A stretch of DNA of 64,000 nucleotides from Streptomyces sp. V3I7 (lineage in GTDB: Bacteria > Actinomycetota > Actinomycetes > Streptomycetales > Streptomycetaceae), in the NCBI RefSeq assembly GCF_030817495.1, contig NZ_JAUSZK010000001.1, positions 2,273,001 to 2,337,000 of the forward strand, read 5' to 3'. Below the pieces are notes generated by a model, which ran no database searches, was not told the DNA's origin, and was given only the letters and a program-made list of their open reading frames with translations. Below, in pieces: positions 46,487 through 55,513 of the stretch (position 1 is its first letter; every line of letters begins with the position of its first letter). A program made the position numbers and the translations under genes.

Positions 46487-47923
46487 ATGACCCCTGGTTC
46501 CGGACTTCAGGCAGGCCTCAAGAACCGACATCTGTCGATGATCGCCATCGGTGGTGTGATCGGCGCCGGCCTCTTCGTCGGCTCCAGCACCGGCATCGCC
46601 ACGGCGGGCCCCGGCATCCTGCTCTCGTACGCCCTCGTCGGCACGCTCGTGGTGCTGGTGATGCGCATGCTCGGCGAGATGTCCGCCGCCAACCCGACCT
46701 CAGGCTCCTTCTCCGCACACGCGGACCGGGCCCTCGGCCGCTGGGCCGGGTTCTCGATCGGCTGGCTGTACTGGTTCTTCTGGGTCGTCGTTCTCGCCGT
46801 CGAGGCGACCGCGGGTGCCAAGATCCTGCACGGCTGGATCCCCGGGGTCCCGCAGTGGGGCTGGGCCCTGCTCGTGATGGCCGTCCTGACGGCCACCAAC
46901 CTGGTCTCGGTCGGCTCCTACGGCGAGTTCGAGTTCTGGTTCGCCGGCATCAAGGTCGTGGCGATCGGCGCGTTCATCGTCATCGGCGCGCTCGCGGTCT
47001 TCGGTGTGCTGCCGGGCGTCGACAGCGACAAGGCCGGCCTGAGCAACCTCACCGCGCACGGCGGCTTCCTGCCGCACGGACCGGGCGCGATCCTCACCGG
47101 CGTGCTGCTGGTCGTCTTCTCCTTCATGGGCAGTGAGATCGCCACCCTGGCCGCGGGCGAGTCCGAGGACCCGCAGCGTGCGGTCACCAAGTCGACCAAC
47201 AGCATCATCTGGCGGATCGGCGTCTTCTACCTGGGCTCGATCCTCGTGGTCGTCTCGCTGCTGCCGTGGAACGACCCGTCCATCGCGAAGGACGGCTCGT
47301 ACGTCGCCGCGCTGGGCTCGCTCGGCATCCCGCACGCCGGTCAGATCATGAACTTCATCGTGCTGACCTCGGTGCTGTCCTGCCTCAACTCCGGCCTCTA
47401 CACGGCCTCCCGCATGGCCTTCTCGCTGGGCCAGCGCGGCGACGCGCCGAAGGCGTTCGCGAAGACCACCTCGCGCGGTGTGCCGATGGCGGCGATCATC
47501 GCCTCCGTCCTCTTCGGCTTCGTCGCCGTCTTCTTCAACTACAAGTTCCCGGACTCGGTCTTCCTCTTCCTGGTCAACTCCAGCGGTGCGGTCGCCCTGT
47601 TCGTCTGGCTGGTGATCTGCTTCTCGCAGCTGCGGATGCGGAAGATCATCCAGCGCGAGGCGCCGGAGAAGCTCGTCGTGAAGATGTGGCTGTACCCCTA
47701 CCTGACCTGGGCCACGGCCGCGCTGATCGTCTTCGTCCTGGGCTACATGCTCACCGACACCGAGGGCGAGAGCAGCGGACGTGTCACCGTGGAGCTGTCG
47801 CTCGGCGTCGCCGCGCTCGTGGTGCTGATCGCCGTGGTCAAGCAGAAGGTCCTGGACGCGCGCAAGCCCGCCGAGGTCCCGGCCGCGCCGGAGGCGGAGG
47901 CGGACAAGGTGTCCGTCGGCTAG
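46487..47923 (+). CDS. APC-family amino acid permease (GabP/AnsP-like)
   Basis: 478 residues, 12 predicted TM segments. Opens MTPGSGLQAGLKNRHLSMIA followed by IGGVIGAGLFVGSS, the helix-1 G-A-G substrate motif of amino-acid/polyamine permeases. Substrates may be GABA or a related amino acid, inferred only from the family. 48859-50271 encodes a close paralogue (shared LK-RHLSM, GVIGAGLFVGS, VMRMLGEMSAA, SGSFSAHA). Convergent with bioY across a strong terminator. Confidence 0.9.
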   Translation: MTPGSGLQAGLKNRHLSMIAIGGVIGAGLFVGSSTGIATAGPGILLSYALVGTLVVLVMRMLGEMSAANPTSGSFSAHADRALGRWAGFSIGWLYWFFWVVVLAVEATAGAKILHGWIPGVPQWGWALLVMAVLTATNLVSVGSYGEFEFWFAGIKVVAIGAFIVIGALAVFGVLPGVDSDKAGLSNLTAHGGFLPHGPGAILTGVLLVVFSFMGSEIATLAAGESEDPQRAVTKSTNSIIWRIGVFYLGSILVVVSLLPWNDPSIAKDGSYVAALGSLGIPHAGQIMNFIVLTSVLSCLNSGLYTASRMAFSLGQRGDAPKAFAKTTSRGVPMAAIIASVLFGFVAVFFNYKFPDSVFLFLVNSSGAVALFVWLVICFSQLRMRKIIQREAPEKLVVKMWLYPYLTWATAALIVFVLGYMLTDTEGESSGRVTVELSLGVAALVVLIAVVKQKVLDARKPAEVPAAPEAEADKVSVG

Positions 47924-47936
47924 CCGTTCACCTGAC

Positions 47937-47995
47937 ACACGAAGGAAGGAGGGGAGGGAGCCCGTTGCGGGCTCCCTCCCCTCCTTCCTTCGTGT
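47937..47995. terminator. Long bidirectional terminator
   Basis: Perfect 28-bp stem (47937-47964 and 47968-47995) with a TTG loop, between the convergent permease and bioY genes. Confidence 0.95.
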
Positions 47996-48001
47996 GGCGC
48001 G

Positions 48002-48589
48002 TCAGCGCTTGCCGGCGAGCTTCCAGGCCGTGGGCAGGGCGCCCATCGCCAGGATCGCCTTGAGGGCGTCGCCGATGAGGAACGGGGTCAGGCCCGCCGC
48101 GATCGCCGCGGTCGCCGACATGCCGGTGGCGATGGCCAGGTACGGGACGCCGACGGCGTAGATGACCGCCTCGCCCAGCAGCATCGTGCCCGCCATGCGC
48201 AGCACGGAGCGGTCGGCGCCGCGCCGGGCCAGGGCGCCGACGAGGGTGGAGGCGAGCAGCATGCCGAGGATGTAGCCGAAGGACGCGCCGCCCGCGCCGG
48301 AGGTGCCGCCCGCGAACCAGGGCAGGCCGGCGATGCCCGCGAGGGCGTACAGCGCGAAAGAGAGGAAGCCGCGGCGGGCGCCGAGCGCGGTGCCCACGAG
48401 CAGGGCCGCGAAGGTCTGGCCGGTCACCGGCACCGGGGAACCGGGCACCGGGACGGCGATCTGGGCCGCGAGTCCGGTGAGCGCGGCGCCGCCGAGCACG
48501 AGGGCGGCCTCGCGCACGCGCGAGGCCGGAATCAGGTCGGCGAGGACTTCACCGGGGCGAGCGGTGGTGGCTGCGGTAGCGGTGCTCAT
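48002..48589 (-). CDS. bioY: Biotin transporter BioY
   Basis: 195 residues from ATG 48589 (MSTATAATTARPGEVLAD). Six TM segments; the BioY signature VPVPGSPVPVTGQTFAALLVGTALG is split here near residues 50-74, with GxxxGYILGxL near 95-105. It is the substrate-binding (S) component of an ECF biotin importer. Frame extends to 48622 but that ATG lies in the promoter area; GGAGACC precedes the chosen start. It stands alone; no bioM/bioN in the window. Confidence 0.93.
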   Translation of the reverse strand: MSTATAATTARPGEVLADLIPASRVREAALVLGGAALTGLAAQIAVPVPGSPVPVTGQTFAALLVGTALGARRGFLSFALYALAGIAGLPWFAGGTSGAGGASFGYILGMLLASTLVGALARRGADRSVLRMAGTMLLGEAVIYAVGVPYLAIATGMSATAAIAAGLTPFLIGDALKAILAMGALPTAWKLAGKR

Positions 48590-48858
48590 GAGGTCTCCGC
48601 GGGTGTGGACACAGTGGGACACCGTGACGCTATACCGGGGGGTTCGGCGCGATCACCGTCTGTGCTCGACAAAGGCGACGGCGACGGCTTGGTCGGCTCC
48701 ATACAAAGGGGACAGGTGACACCGGGTGCGAGGTGATCCCCGTCACTGCGGGTGGGTGGCCTTCGTCCCTTCATCGCGGGGACAAGGGCTCTGTAGGTAG
48801 CCTCCAAATAGGCTTTACGCCCGTCCTTCCCCGCCTCACGCACTGGACCAGCCTCCCC

Positions 48859-50271
48859 ATGCCCAACAGCACCCCCACCACGGATACCGGGACGCCCCCG
48901 CAAGCGCGGGACGGCGTCTCTCTTTCTTCCGGCCTCTCTTCCGGCCTCAAGCAGCGCCATCTGTCGATGATGGCCCTCGGCGGCGTGATCGGCGCGGGCC
49001 TGTTCGTCGGGTCCGGCGCGGGCATCGCCGCCGCCGGTCCGTCGATCGTCGTCGCCTACGCCCTCTCCGGCCTCCTGGTGATGCTGGTGATGCGGATGCT
49101 CGGCGAGATGTCGGCCGCGTACCCCTCGACGGGCTCCTTCTCCGCGCACGCCGGGCGGGCGATCGGCCCATGGGCGGGCTTCGCCACCGGCTGGTCGTTC
49201 TGGGTGCTCCAGTGCACCGTGGTCGGCCTGGAGGGCATCGGCGCCGCGCACATCGTCAGCGGCTGGCTGCCCGGCACGCCCGAGTGGGCCTGGGTGGCGC
49301 TCTTCGTGGTCGTCTTCTGCGGCACGAACCTGGCGGCGGTGCGCAACTTCGGCGAGTTCGAGTTCTGGTTCGCCGCGCTCAAGGTCGGTGCCATCGTGCT
49401 GTTCCTCGCGCTCGGCGTGCTGGCCGTCGCCGGGGTCCTGCCGGGCACCGAGGCGCCCGGCGCCTCCAACCTGACCGACTTCCTGCCCCACGGCAGTCAG
49501 GGCCTGGTCATCGGCCTGCTCGCCTCCGTCTTCTCCTACGGCGGCCTGGAGACGGTCACCATCGCGGCCGCGGAGTCGGACAACCCGGTGCAGGGCGTGG
49601 CCCGGGCCGCGCGCACGGCGATGTGGCGGATCGCGCTGTTCTACGTCGGCTCGATGGCGGTCGTCGTCACGCTCGTCCCGTGGGACTCCAAGGAGGTCGT
49701 GACGAAGGGCCCGTACGTCGCCGCCCTCGACCAGCTGGGCATCCCGGGCGCCGGCCAGCTCATGAACGTCGTGGTCCTGCTGGCCCTGCTGTCGGCGATG
49801 AACGCCAACGTCTACGGCGGCTCGCGCATCCTCTACTCCCTGGTGGAGCGGGGCCAGGGGCCGAAGGCGCTGGCCAAGGTGTCCTCGGGCGTGCCGCGCG
49901 CCGCGGTGCTCGTGTCCTGCGTCTTCGGGTTCGGCTGTGTGGTGCTCAGCTACTGGCGGCCGCAGGACGTCTTCCCCTGGCTGCTGAACATGATCGGCGC
50001 GGTCACCCTCGTCGTCTGGATCGTCATCGCGATCTCGCAACTGCGCCTGCGCCGCCGCCTGGAGCGGGAGTCGCCGGAGAAGCTCGCGGTGCGGATGTGG
50101 GCGTTCCCGGTGCTGACGTGGGCGGCGCTGGCCGGCATGGCCGGGGTCTTCTTCCTGATGGCCCGCCAGCCGGACACCCGGGTCCAGCTGTACTCCACCG
50201 GCGCGATGATGCTGCTGCTCTCCGCCGCCGGCTACGCCTGGCAGCGCGCCCGCGGCCGGGCCCGCGACTGA
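48859..50271 (+). CDS. APC-family amino acid permease, paralogue of 46487-47923
   Basis: 470 residues from ATG 48859 (MPNSTPTTDTGTPPQARDGV). Twelve TM segments; ALGGVIGAGLFVGSGAGIAA in helix 1. Same family and strong resemblance to the permease at 46487-47923, suggesting an ancient local duplication with bioY between the copies. An open frame extends upstream to 48733, but the upstream ATG has weaker support. Followed by terminator 50293-50327. Confidence 0.9.
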   Translation: MPNSTPTTDTGTPPQARDGVSLSSGLSSGLKQRHLSMMALGGVIGAGLFVGSGAGIAAAGPSIVVAYALSGLLVMLVMRMLGEMSAAYPSTGSFSAHAGRAIGPWAGFATGWSFWVLQCTVVGLEGIGAAHIVSGWLPGTPEWAWVALFVVVFCGTNLAAVRNFGEFEFWFAALKVGAIVLFLALGVLAVAGVLPGTEAPGASNLTDFLPHGSQGLVIGLLASVFSYGGLETVTIAAAESDNPVQGVARAARTAMWRIALFYVGSMAVVVTLVPWDSKEVVTKGPYVAALDQLGIPGAGQLMNVVVLLALLSAMNANVYGGSRILYSLVERGQGPKALAKVSSGVPRAAVLVSCVFGFGCVVLSYWRPQDVFPWLLNMIGAVTLVVWIVIAISQLRLRRRLERESPEKLAVRMWAFPVLTWAALAGMAGVFFLMARQPDTRVQLYSTGAMMLLLSAAGYAWQRARGRARD

Positions 50272-50292
50272 CGCCCCGCCCCGCCCCGTACG

Positions 50293-50327
50293 AAGGCCCC
50301 CGCGAGCACGTGGCTCGCGGGGGCCTT
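50293..50327 (+). terminator. Terminator downstream of the second permease
   Basis: AAGGCCCCCGCGAGC, ACGTG, GCTCGCGGGGGCCTT: 15-bp perfect stem with 5-nt loop. Confidence 0.9.
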
Positions 50328-50358
50328 GTCAGAACTCGCCCACGTTGTCGCGGCCCAG

Positions 50359-50397
50359 GACCGTCACAGGTGACCGTCGCAGGTGACCGTCACAGAT
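50359..50397. repeat. Three 13-bp tandem repeats at a gene end
   Basis: GACCGTCACAGGT, GACCGTCGCAGGT, GACCGTCACAGAT run in tandem; the third unit spans the stop codon of the DsbA-fold gene (50390-50392). Confidence 0.85.
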
Positions 50398-51028
50398 TGC
50401 TGAAGTCCGGGCCCTTCGTCCTCGTGCGCTTGATCTCGTAGAAGCCGGGGACGGAGGCGACGGCGACGGTGCCGTCCCACAGCCGGGCGGCCTCCTCGCC
50501 CTGGGGGGCGGGGGTGACGACCGGGCCGAAGAAGGCGATCTCCTCGCCCTCCGGGCCGGGCAGGGCGATCACCGGGGTGCCGACCTCCTGGCCGACCTTG
50601 TCGATGCCCTCCTGGTGCGAGGCGCGCAGCTCGGCCTCGTACGGGGTGGAGTCCCAGTGCTCCATGAGCGACTCGGGCAGGCCGACATCCTTCAGGGCGG
50701 CGGCGACGGTCTCCTTGCCCGGGCCCTCCTCCCGGTTGTGGATGCGGGTGCCGAGCGCGGTGTAGAGGTCGCCGAGCACCTGCGGACCGTGCTCGTGCTC
50801 GGCCGCGATGACCACGCGGACCGGCCCCCACGCCTTGGTCTCGAGCATCTCCCGGTACTCCTCGGGGAGCTGGTCGAGCTTGTCCTCGTTGAGGACCGCG
50901 AGGCTCATCAGGTGCCAGCGGACCTCGACGTCCCGGACCTTCTCCACCTCCAGCATCCAGCGGGAGGTCATCCAGGCCCAGGGGCACAGCGGGTCGAACC
51001 AGAAGTCGACGGGGGTCTTGTCCGTCAT
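50390..51028 (-). CDS. DsbA-fold oxidoreductase, Rv2466c-like (mycothiol-dependent nitroreductase family)
   Basis: 212 residues from ATG 51028 (MTDKTPVDFWFDPLCPWAW). The thioredoxin-like active site reads CPWA, so only the first cysteine of the usual CPWC is kept (Cys19-Pro-Trp-Ala). The rest follows Rv2466c closely: WHLMSLAVLNE, AWGPVRVVIAAEHEHG, LGTRIHN, GTPVIAL. Rv2466c reduces nitroaromatic compounds and others with mycothiol as the electron donor; loss of the second Cys suggests a monothiol mechanism, inference only. GAGGAGAGAC precedes the ATG. Divergent from pepN (144-bp gap). Confidence 0.88.
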   Translation of the reverse strand: MTDKTPVDFWFDPLCPWAWMTSRWMLEVEKVRDVEVRWHLMSLAVLNEDKLDQLPEEYREMLETKAWGPVRVVIAAEHEHGPQVLGDLYTALGTRIHNREEGPGKETVAAALKDVGLPESLMEHWDSTPYEAELRASHQEGIDKVGQEVGTPVIALPGPEGEEIAFFGPVVTPAPQGEEAARLWDGTVAVASVPGFYEIKRTRTKGPDFSNL

Positions 51029-51171
51029 GTCTCTCCTCGGGTGGAACACCGGCAACGCGTCGTCGGCGACAACGCCGCTCCGCGCGCCCTCATTCCCTGC
51101 TGTTCCGTGTCAGGTGCACGTGGCAGGATCGGTCCTGATTCCGGTCCTGATCCGAAGAGGGAGACCCGCCC

Positions 51172-53745
51172 GTGCCCGGTGAGAATCTGTCCCGCGACGA
51201 GGCCCGGGAGCGGGCCGCACTGCTGTCCGTCGACGGCTGCGACGTGTCCCTGGACCTGCGCTCCGCCGTCGGGGACGAGGCCGCCGAGCCGCGCACCTTC
51301 CGGTCGGTGACCACGATCCGCTTCCGCTGCAACGAGCCCGGCGCCACCAGCTTCGCGGACCTGATCGCGCCGAGCGTGACCGCCGTGTCCCTCAACGGCA
51401 GGGACCTCGACCCCGGTGAGGTCTTCGACGGCGCGCGGATCACCCTGGAGGACCTGGCCGCCGAGAACGAGCTGGTCGTCGACGCGAACTGCGCGTACTC
51501 CCGCACCGGCGAGGGCATGCACCGCTTCGTCGACCCCGAGGACGGCGAGGTCTACCTCTACACGCAGTACGAACCGGCCGACGCCCGGCGCGTGTTCGCG
51601 AACTTCGAGCAGCCTGACCTCAAGGCGCCCTACCGCTTCGAGGTGCGGGCACCCGAGGGCTGGCGGGTGTGGAGCAACGGCGCCGGTGAACTCGTCGACG
51701 GCGTCTGGCAGTTCGCGGAGACGAAGCCGATCTCGACGTACATCACCTGCGTGGTGGCAGGCCCGTACCACTACGTCACGGACTCCTACGAGCGCGTGCT
51801 GGAGGACGGCACGAAGCTGGAGATCCCGCTGGGCGCGATGTGCCGCAAGGGGCTCGCGCCGTACTTCGACGCGGACGACGTCTTCCTGATCACCAAGCAG
51901 GGCCTGGACTTCTTCCACGAGCACTTCGACTACCCGTACCCGTTCGGGAAGTACGACCAGGCGTTCGTGCCCGAGTACAACCTCGGCGCGATGGAGAACC
52001 CGGGGCTCGTGACCTTCCGCGAGGAGTACATCTTCCGCGGCAAGGTGACGCAGGCGTCGTACGAGGCGCGGGCCAACGTCATCCTGCACGAGATGGCGCA
52101 CATGTGGTTCGGCGACCTGGTCACCATGGAGTGGTGGGACGACCTGTGGCTGAAGGAGTCCTTCGCGGACTTCATGGGCACGTTCGCCAACGTCGGCGCG
52201 ACCCGGTTCGCCGACGCGTGGATCACCTTCGCCAACCGCCGCAAGGCGTGGGCCTACCGCGCGGACCAGCTGCCCTCGACGCACCCGATCACCGCCGACA
52301 TCCGCGATCTGCAGGACGCCAAGCTCAACTTCGACGGCATCACCTACGCCAAGGGCGCCTCGGTGCTCAAGCAGCTGGTGGCGTACGTCGGCCAGGACGC
52401 GTTCCTCGAGGGCGCCCGGCGCTACTTCAAGCGCAACGCGTACGGCAACACGCGCCTGGGTGACCTGCTGTCGGCGCTGGAGGAGACCAGCGGCCGGGAC
52501 CTTGCCGCGTGGGCTCGCTCCTGGCTCCAGACGGCGGGCGTCAACTCCCTGACCCCGCAGGTGCTGTTGACCTCCGAGGGCCGGGTGGCCGAGCTGGCCG
52601 TGCTCCAGGAGGCGCCGGAGTCCTACCCCGAACTGCGCCCGCACCGGGTGGCGGTGGGCCTGTACCGGCGGAACTGCGAGGGCGCGCTGGAGCGTTACGC
52701 GCGCGTGGAGGCCGACGTCGACGGTCCTCGCACGATCGTGGCGGAGCTGGCCGGCGCCGAGGCGCCCGAGCTGGTCCTGGTCAACGACGACGACCTGACG
52801 TACTGCAAGATCCGCTTCGACGAGACGTCGCTGGCGACCCTGCGCGATCACCTGGGTGAGCTGACCGATCCCCTCGCGCGGGCCCTGTGCTGGTCCGCGC
52901 TGTGGAACATGACGCGCGACGCTCTGTTGCCGGCGCGGGACTTCGTCGGCCTGGTGCTGCGGTTCGCGGGCGGCGAGTCGGACATCGGCGTGCTCCAGAT
53001 GCTGCACGCGTGGGCGAACTCGGCGCTGGTGCACTACGCGGCGCCCGCCTGGCGGGAGACCGGCGAGCGGCTGCTGGCGGAGGGCGCGCTGCGCGAGCTG
53101 CGCGAGGCCGAGCCGGGCAGCGAGCACCAGCTGGCCTGGGCGCGCTTCTTCGCCGCGGTGGCGTCCGGCGAGGCGGACTTCCAGCTGCTCGGCGGTCTGC
53201 TGGAGGGCACGGCGAAGATCGACGGTCTGGAGATGGACCAGGAGCTGCGCTGGGCGTTCCTGGAGCCGCTGGCCGCTCACGGCGTGGTGGACGAGCGGGT
53301 GCTGGCCGCGGAGCTGGCCCGTGACGACACGGCCTCCGGCAAGCGCCACCAGGTCCGCTGCCTGGCCGCCCGCCCCTCGGCGGCGGTGAAGGCGCAGGCG
53401 TGGGCCCAGGTGGTGGAGTCGGACGCCCTGTCCAACGCCCTGGTCGAGGCGACCATCGCGGGCTTCCAGCAGGCATCGCAGCGCGCGCTGACGGCACCGT
53501 ACGCCGAGAAGTACTTCGCCGCGATCGAGCGGGTGTGGACCGAGCGGTCGATCCAGATCGGCATGGATGTGGTACGGGGCCTGTTCCCCTCGCTCCAGGA
53601 CAGCCAGGCGACGCTGGACGCGACGGACGCGTGGCTGACCGCCCACGAGGACGCGGCCCCGGCGCTGCGCCGGCTGGTGCTGGAGGCGCGGGACGATCTC
53701 GCACGGGCGCTGCGGGCACAGGAGTGCGACGCGGCGGCCGGATGA
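51172..53745 (+). CDS. pepN: Aminopeptidase N (M1 family)
   Basis: 857 residues from a GTG (opens (V)PGENLSRDEARERAALLS). The exopeptidase motif GAMEN is at ~272-276 and the zinc site HEMAHMWFGD at ~306-315, with the third ligand Glu downstream in LWLKESFADF. Four-domain M1 layout with a C-terminal ERAP1-like helical domain. No signal peptide: cytosolic peptide trimming. Followed by a hairpin terminator (53821-53854). Confidence 0.97.
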   Translation: MPGENLSRDEARERAALLSVDGCDVSLDLRSAVGDEAAEPRTFRSVTTIRFRCNEPGATSFADLIAPSVTAVSLNGRDLDPGEVFDGARITLEDLAAENELVVDANCAYSRTGEGMHRFVDPEDGEVYLYTQYEPADARRVFANFEQPDLKAPYRFEVRAPEGWRVWSNGAGELVDGVWQFAETKPISTYITCVVAGPYHYVTDSYERVLEDGTKLEIPLGAMCRKGLAPYFDADDVFLITKQGLDFFHEHFDYPYPFGKYDQAFVPEYNLGAMENPGLVTFREEYIFRGKVTQASYEARANVILHEMAHMWFGDLVTMEWWDDLWLKESFADFMGTFANVGATRFADAWITFANRRKAWAYRADQLPSTHPITADIRDLQDAKLNFDGITYAKGASVLKQLVAYVGQDAFLEGARRYFKRNAYGNTRLGDLLSALEETSGRDLAAWARSWLQTAGVNSLTPQVLLTSEGRVAELAVLQEAPESYPELRPHRVAVGLYRRNCEGALERYARVEADVDGPRTIVAELAGAEAPELVLVNDDDLTYCKIRFDETSLATLRDHLGELTDPLARALCWSALWNMTRDALLPARDFVGLVLRFAGGESDIGVLQMLHAWANSALVHYAAPAWRETGERLLAEGALRELREAEPGSEHQLAWARFFAAVASGEADFQLLGGLLEGTAKIDGLEMDQELRWAFLEPLAAHGVVDERVLAAELARDDTASGKRHQVRCLAARPSAAVKAQAWAQVVESDALSNALVEATIAGFQQASQRALTAPYAEKYFAAIERVWTERSIQIGMDVVRGLFPSLQDSQATLDATDAWLTAHEDAAPALRRLVLEARDDLARALRAQECDAAAG

Positions 53746-53820
53746 CCGATGACGGACGGCATCTTTGGCCAAGGCTCGGGCGGTCGGTGACCGTTACGAA
53801 ATCCAGCCAATAAGCGCCGT

Positions 53821-53854
53821 AACCCCTGGTCCTCACTACAACGGACCAGGGGTT
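53821..53854 (+). terminator. Terminator downstream of pepN
   Basis: AACCCCTGGTCC ... GGACCAGGGGTT perfect 12-bp stem followed by TTTTCT, 76 bp after the pepN stop. Confidence 0.85.
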
Positions 53855-53968
53855 TTCTCTGCCTACTCGGCATCCGAACACCCGTCCTTTAGCCCCGCCT
53901 TGTCCGCATTCGTCGACGAGCGTGTAACAGCGGTTACGGAGGGAATCAGGGGCGGGAATCGGGGGGTC

Positions 53969-55009
53969 ATGACCCACAACACCCCGCTCTCGCCCCGCCC
54001 GTTGCACCACCTCGCCGAGACCCACCGCCGCGTCCTGACGCGGGCCCAGCTCCGCTCCCACGGTGTCCCGCCGGCCGAGCTGGACGCCCAGTGCCGCCCC
54101 GGTGGCTCCTGGCAGCAGGTCCTGCCCGGTGTGATCCTGCTGCACCCAGGGCCGCCGACGAGCGAGGAACGGCTGCACGCGGCGCTGCTGTACGCGGCAC
54201 GCGAACCGGCATCGACGGTCCCGTCCCAGGCGCGCGCGGAGGGTCCGCACCGTCCGGCGTTCCCGGAGGCGATGGTCACCGGCCTCGCGGCCCTGACCCT
54301 GCACGGCTTCGCCTCGTCGCCCTCGCTGCTGACGCTGGACCGCATCGACGTCCTGGTCCCCCGCGCCCGCCGGCTGCGCTCCACGTCCGGCGTGCGCGTC
54401 GTGCGCACCCCGGCGATGCCCACCCCGCGCCAGGTGACCGGCCTGCCGGTGGCCCCCGTCCCGCGCGCCCTGGCCGACGCGGTACGGCAGTTGTCGGACG
54501 CGGAGACGGTACGGCGGCTGCTGACGGAGGCGGTACGCGCGGGCCACTGCGAACCCGCGTCGGTGGTAAGGGCGTTGAACCAGGCCAAGCTTCTGTCCCG
54601 GCCGCATGTGGTGGACGCGGTGGATGCGTTGCTGGCCGAGGGAAGGGCGATCGCGGAGGACCGGTTGTACGAGATGGTGCGCGGGTACGGCCTCCCGGAA
54701 CCGGTGTGGAACGTGGACCTGCGCCTGCCGGGCGGACCACACCTCGGCGGCCTGGACGCGTACTGGCCCGAGCAGGCGGTGGCCCTGGAGCTGGACACAC
54801 GGGCTCCGCGCCAGGACGAGGACGCCCTGTGGTCGGAATACGCGCGCAAGCGGGAACACCTGGAGCGCCTGGGCATCACGGTCGTGCACACGACCCCGAA
54901 GAAGCTGCGCAACGCGATGGAGCAGCAGGCGGCGGTGGTCCGGACGGCACTGATGGCGGCGGGCGGCCGCGAGCCCGCGGCGTATGTCGTGGTGTTGCCT
55001 CGGTCGTGA
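53969..55009 (+). CDS. AbiEi-like/endonuclease-fold protein of unknown function
   Basis: 346 residues from ATG 53969 (MTHNTPLSPRPLHHLAET). The N-terminal ~120 residues look like the winged-helix region of type IV (AbiEi-like) antitoxins. The C-terminal ~110 residues include LDAYWPEQAVALELDTRAP and YARKREHLERLGITVVHTT, typical of a DUF559/VSR-like nuclease fold in which the acidic core residues are partly preserved. Such stand-alone proteins are common in Streptomyces. No AbiEii-type toxin partner is beside it. The function is unknown. The ATG chosen follows the terminator; an upstream frame to 53765 is probably spurious. Confidence 0.6.
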   Translation: MTHNTPLSPRPLHHLAETHRRVLTRAQLRSHGVPPAELDAQCRPGGSWQQVLPGVILLHPGPPTSEERLHAALLYAAREPASTVPSQARAEGPHRPAFPEAMVTGLAALTLHGFASSPSLLTLDRIDVLVPRARRLRSTSGVRVVRTPAMPTPRQVTGLPVAPVPRALADAVRQLSDAETVRRLLTEAVRAGHCEPASVVRALNQAKLLSRPHVVDAVDALLAEGRAIAEDRLYEMVRGYGLPEPVWNVDLRLPGGPHLGGLDAYWPEQAVALELDTRAPRQDEDALWSEYARKREHLERLGITVVHTTPKKLRNAMEQQAAVVRTALMAAGGREPAAYVVVLPRS

Positions 55010-55183
55010 GGGGCCGGGAGGCGTCAGGGGGGCGAGGAGGGGCCGCCGTATCGGGTACGGATCCGGTATGGCGGCCCCTCCTCGCGTACGGGCCAGATGT
55101 GACGCGTGACGCTGTGTGCGGACTGCCGCGCGCCGATAGAGTTGCTCGCGCTATCAGCCGTACGGGGACAGGGGGCACTCGCG

Positions 55184-55513
55184 GTGGCGAGCGGAGAGTA
55201 CAGCGTCGATCTGAGCGCGCTGGAGGATGTGCTCAGACAACTCAACGAGGTTATTTCGAATCTGGGCAACACCTCTTCCAACGCGCGCTACCAGACGTAC
55301 CTGCCGCCCGGCGCACTGGGCAGCGCGGACTTCGCTGAGGCGAACGATCTCCACCTGGCGCACACGGAGATGAAGCAGCACCTCGAAGACATCGTCGCCC
55401 ACATCCATGGCCTGATGGATGAGTTCGGGACGAAGACGAAAAAGACGCACGGCGCGTACCAGGACCAGGAAGCGGAGATCAAGGCGGCGCTGTCGGGCGG
55501 GGGCACGGCATGA
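55184..55513 (+). CDS. WXG100-like type VII secretion protein
   Basis: 109 residues from GTG 55184 ((V)ASGEYSVDLSALEDVLRQLN). Predicted two-helix hairpin: helix 1 SALEDVLRQLNEVISNLGN, turn around PGALG, helix 2 NDLHLAHTEMKQHLEDIVAHIHGLMDEF. No literal WxG is present, but the size, composition and position before a PPE-like gene fit the ESAT-6/WXG100-like fold. The stop overlaps the next gene's ATG (ATGA), so the pair is co-translated. The frame to 55106 is an unlikely extension. Confidence 0.7.
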   Translation: MASGEYSVDLSALEDVLRQLNEVISNLGNTSSNARYQTYLPPGALGSADFAEANDLHLAHTEMKQHLEDIVAHIHGLMDEFGTKTKKTHGAYQDQEAEIKAALSGGGTA

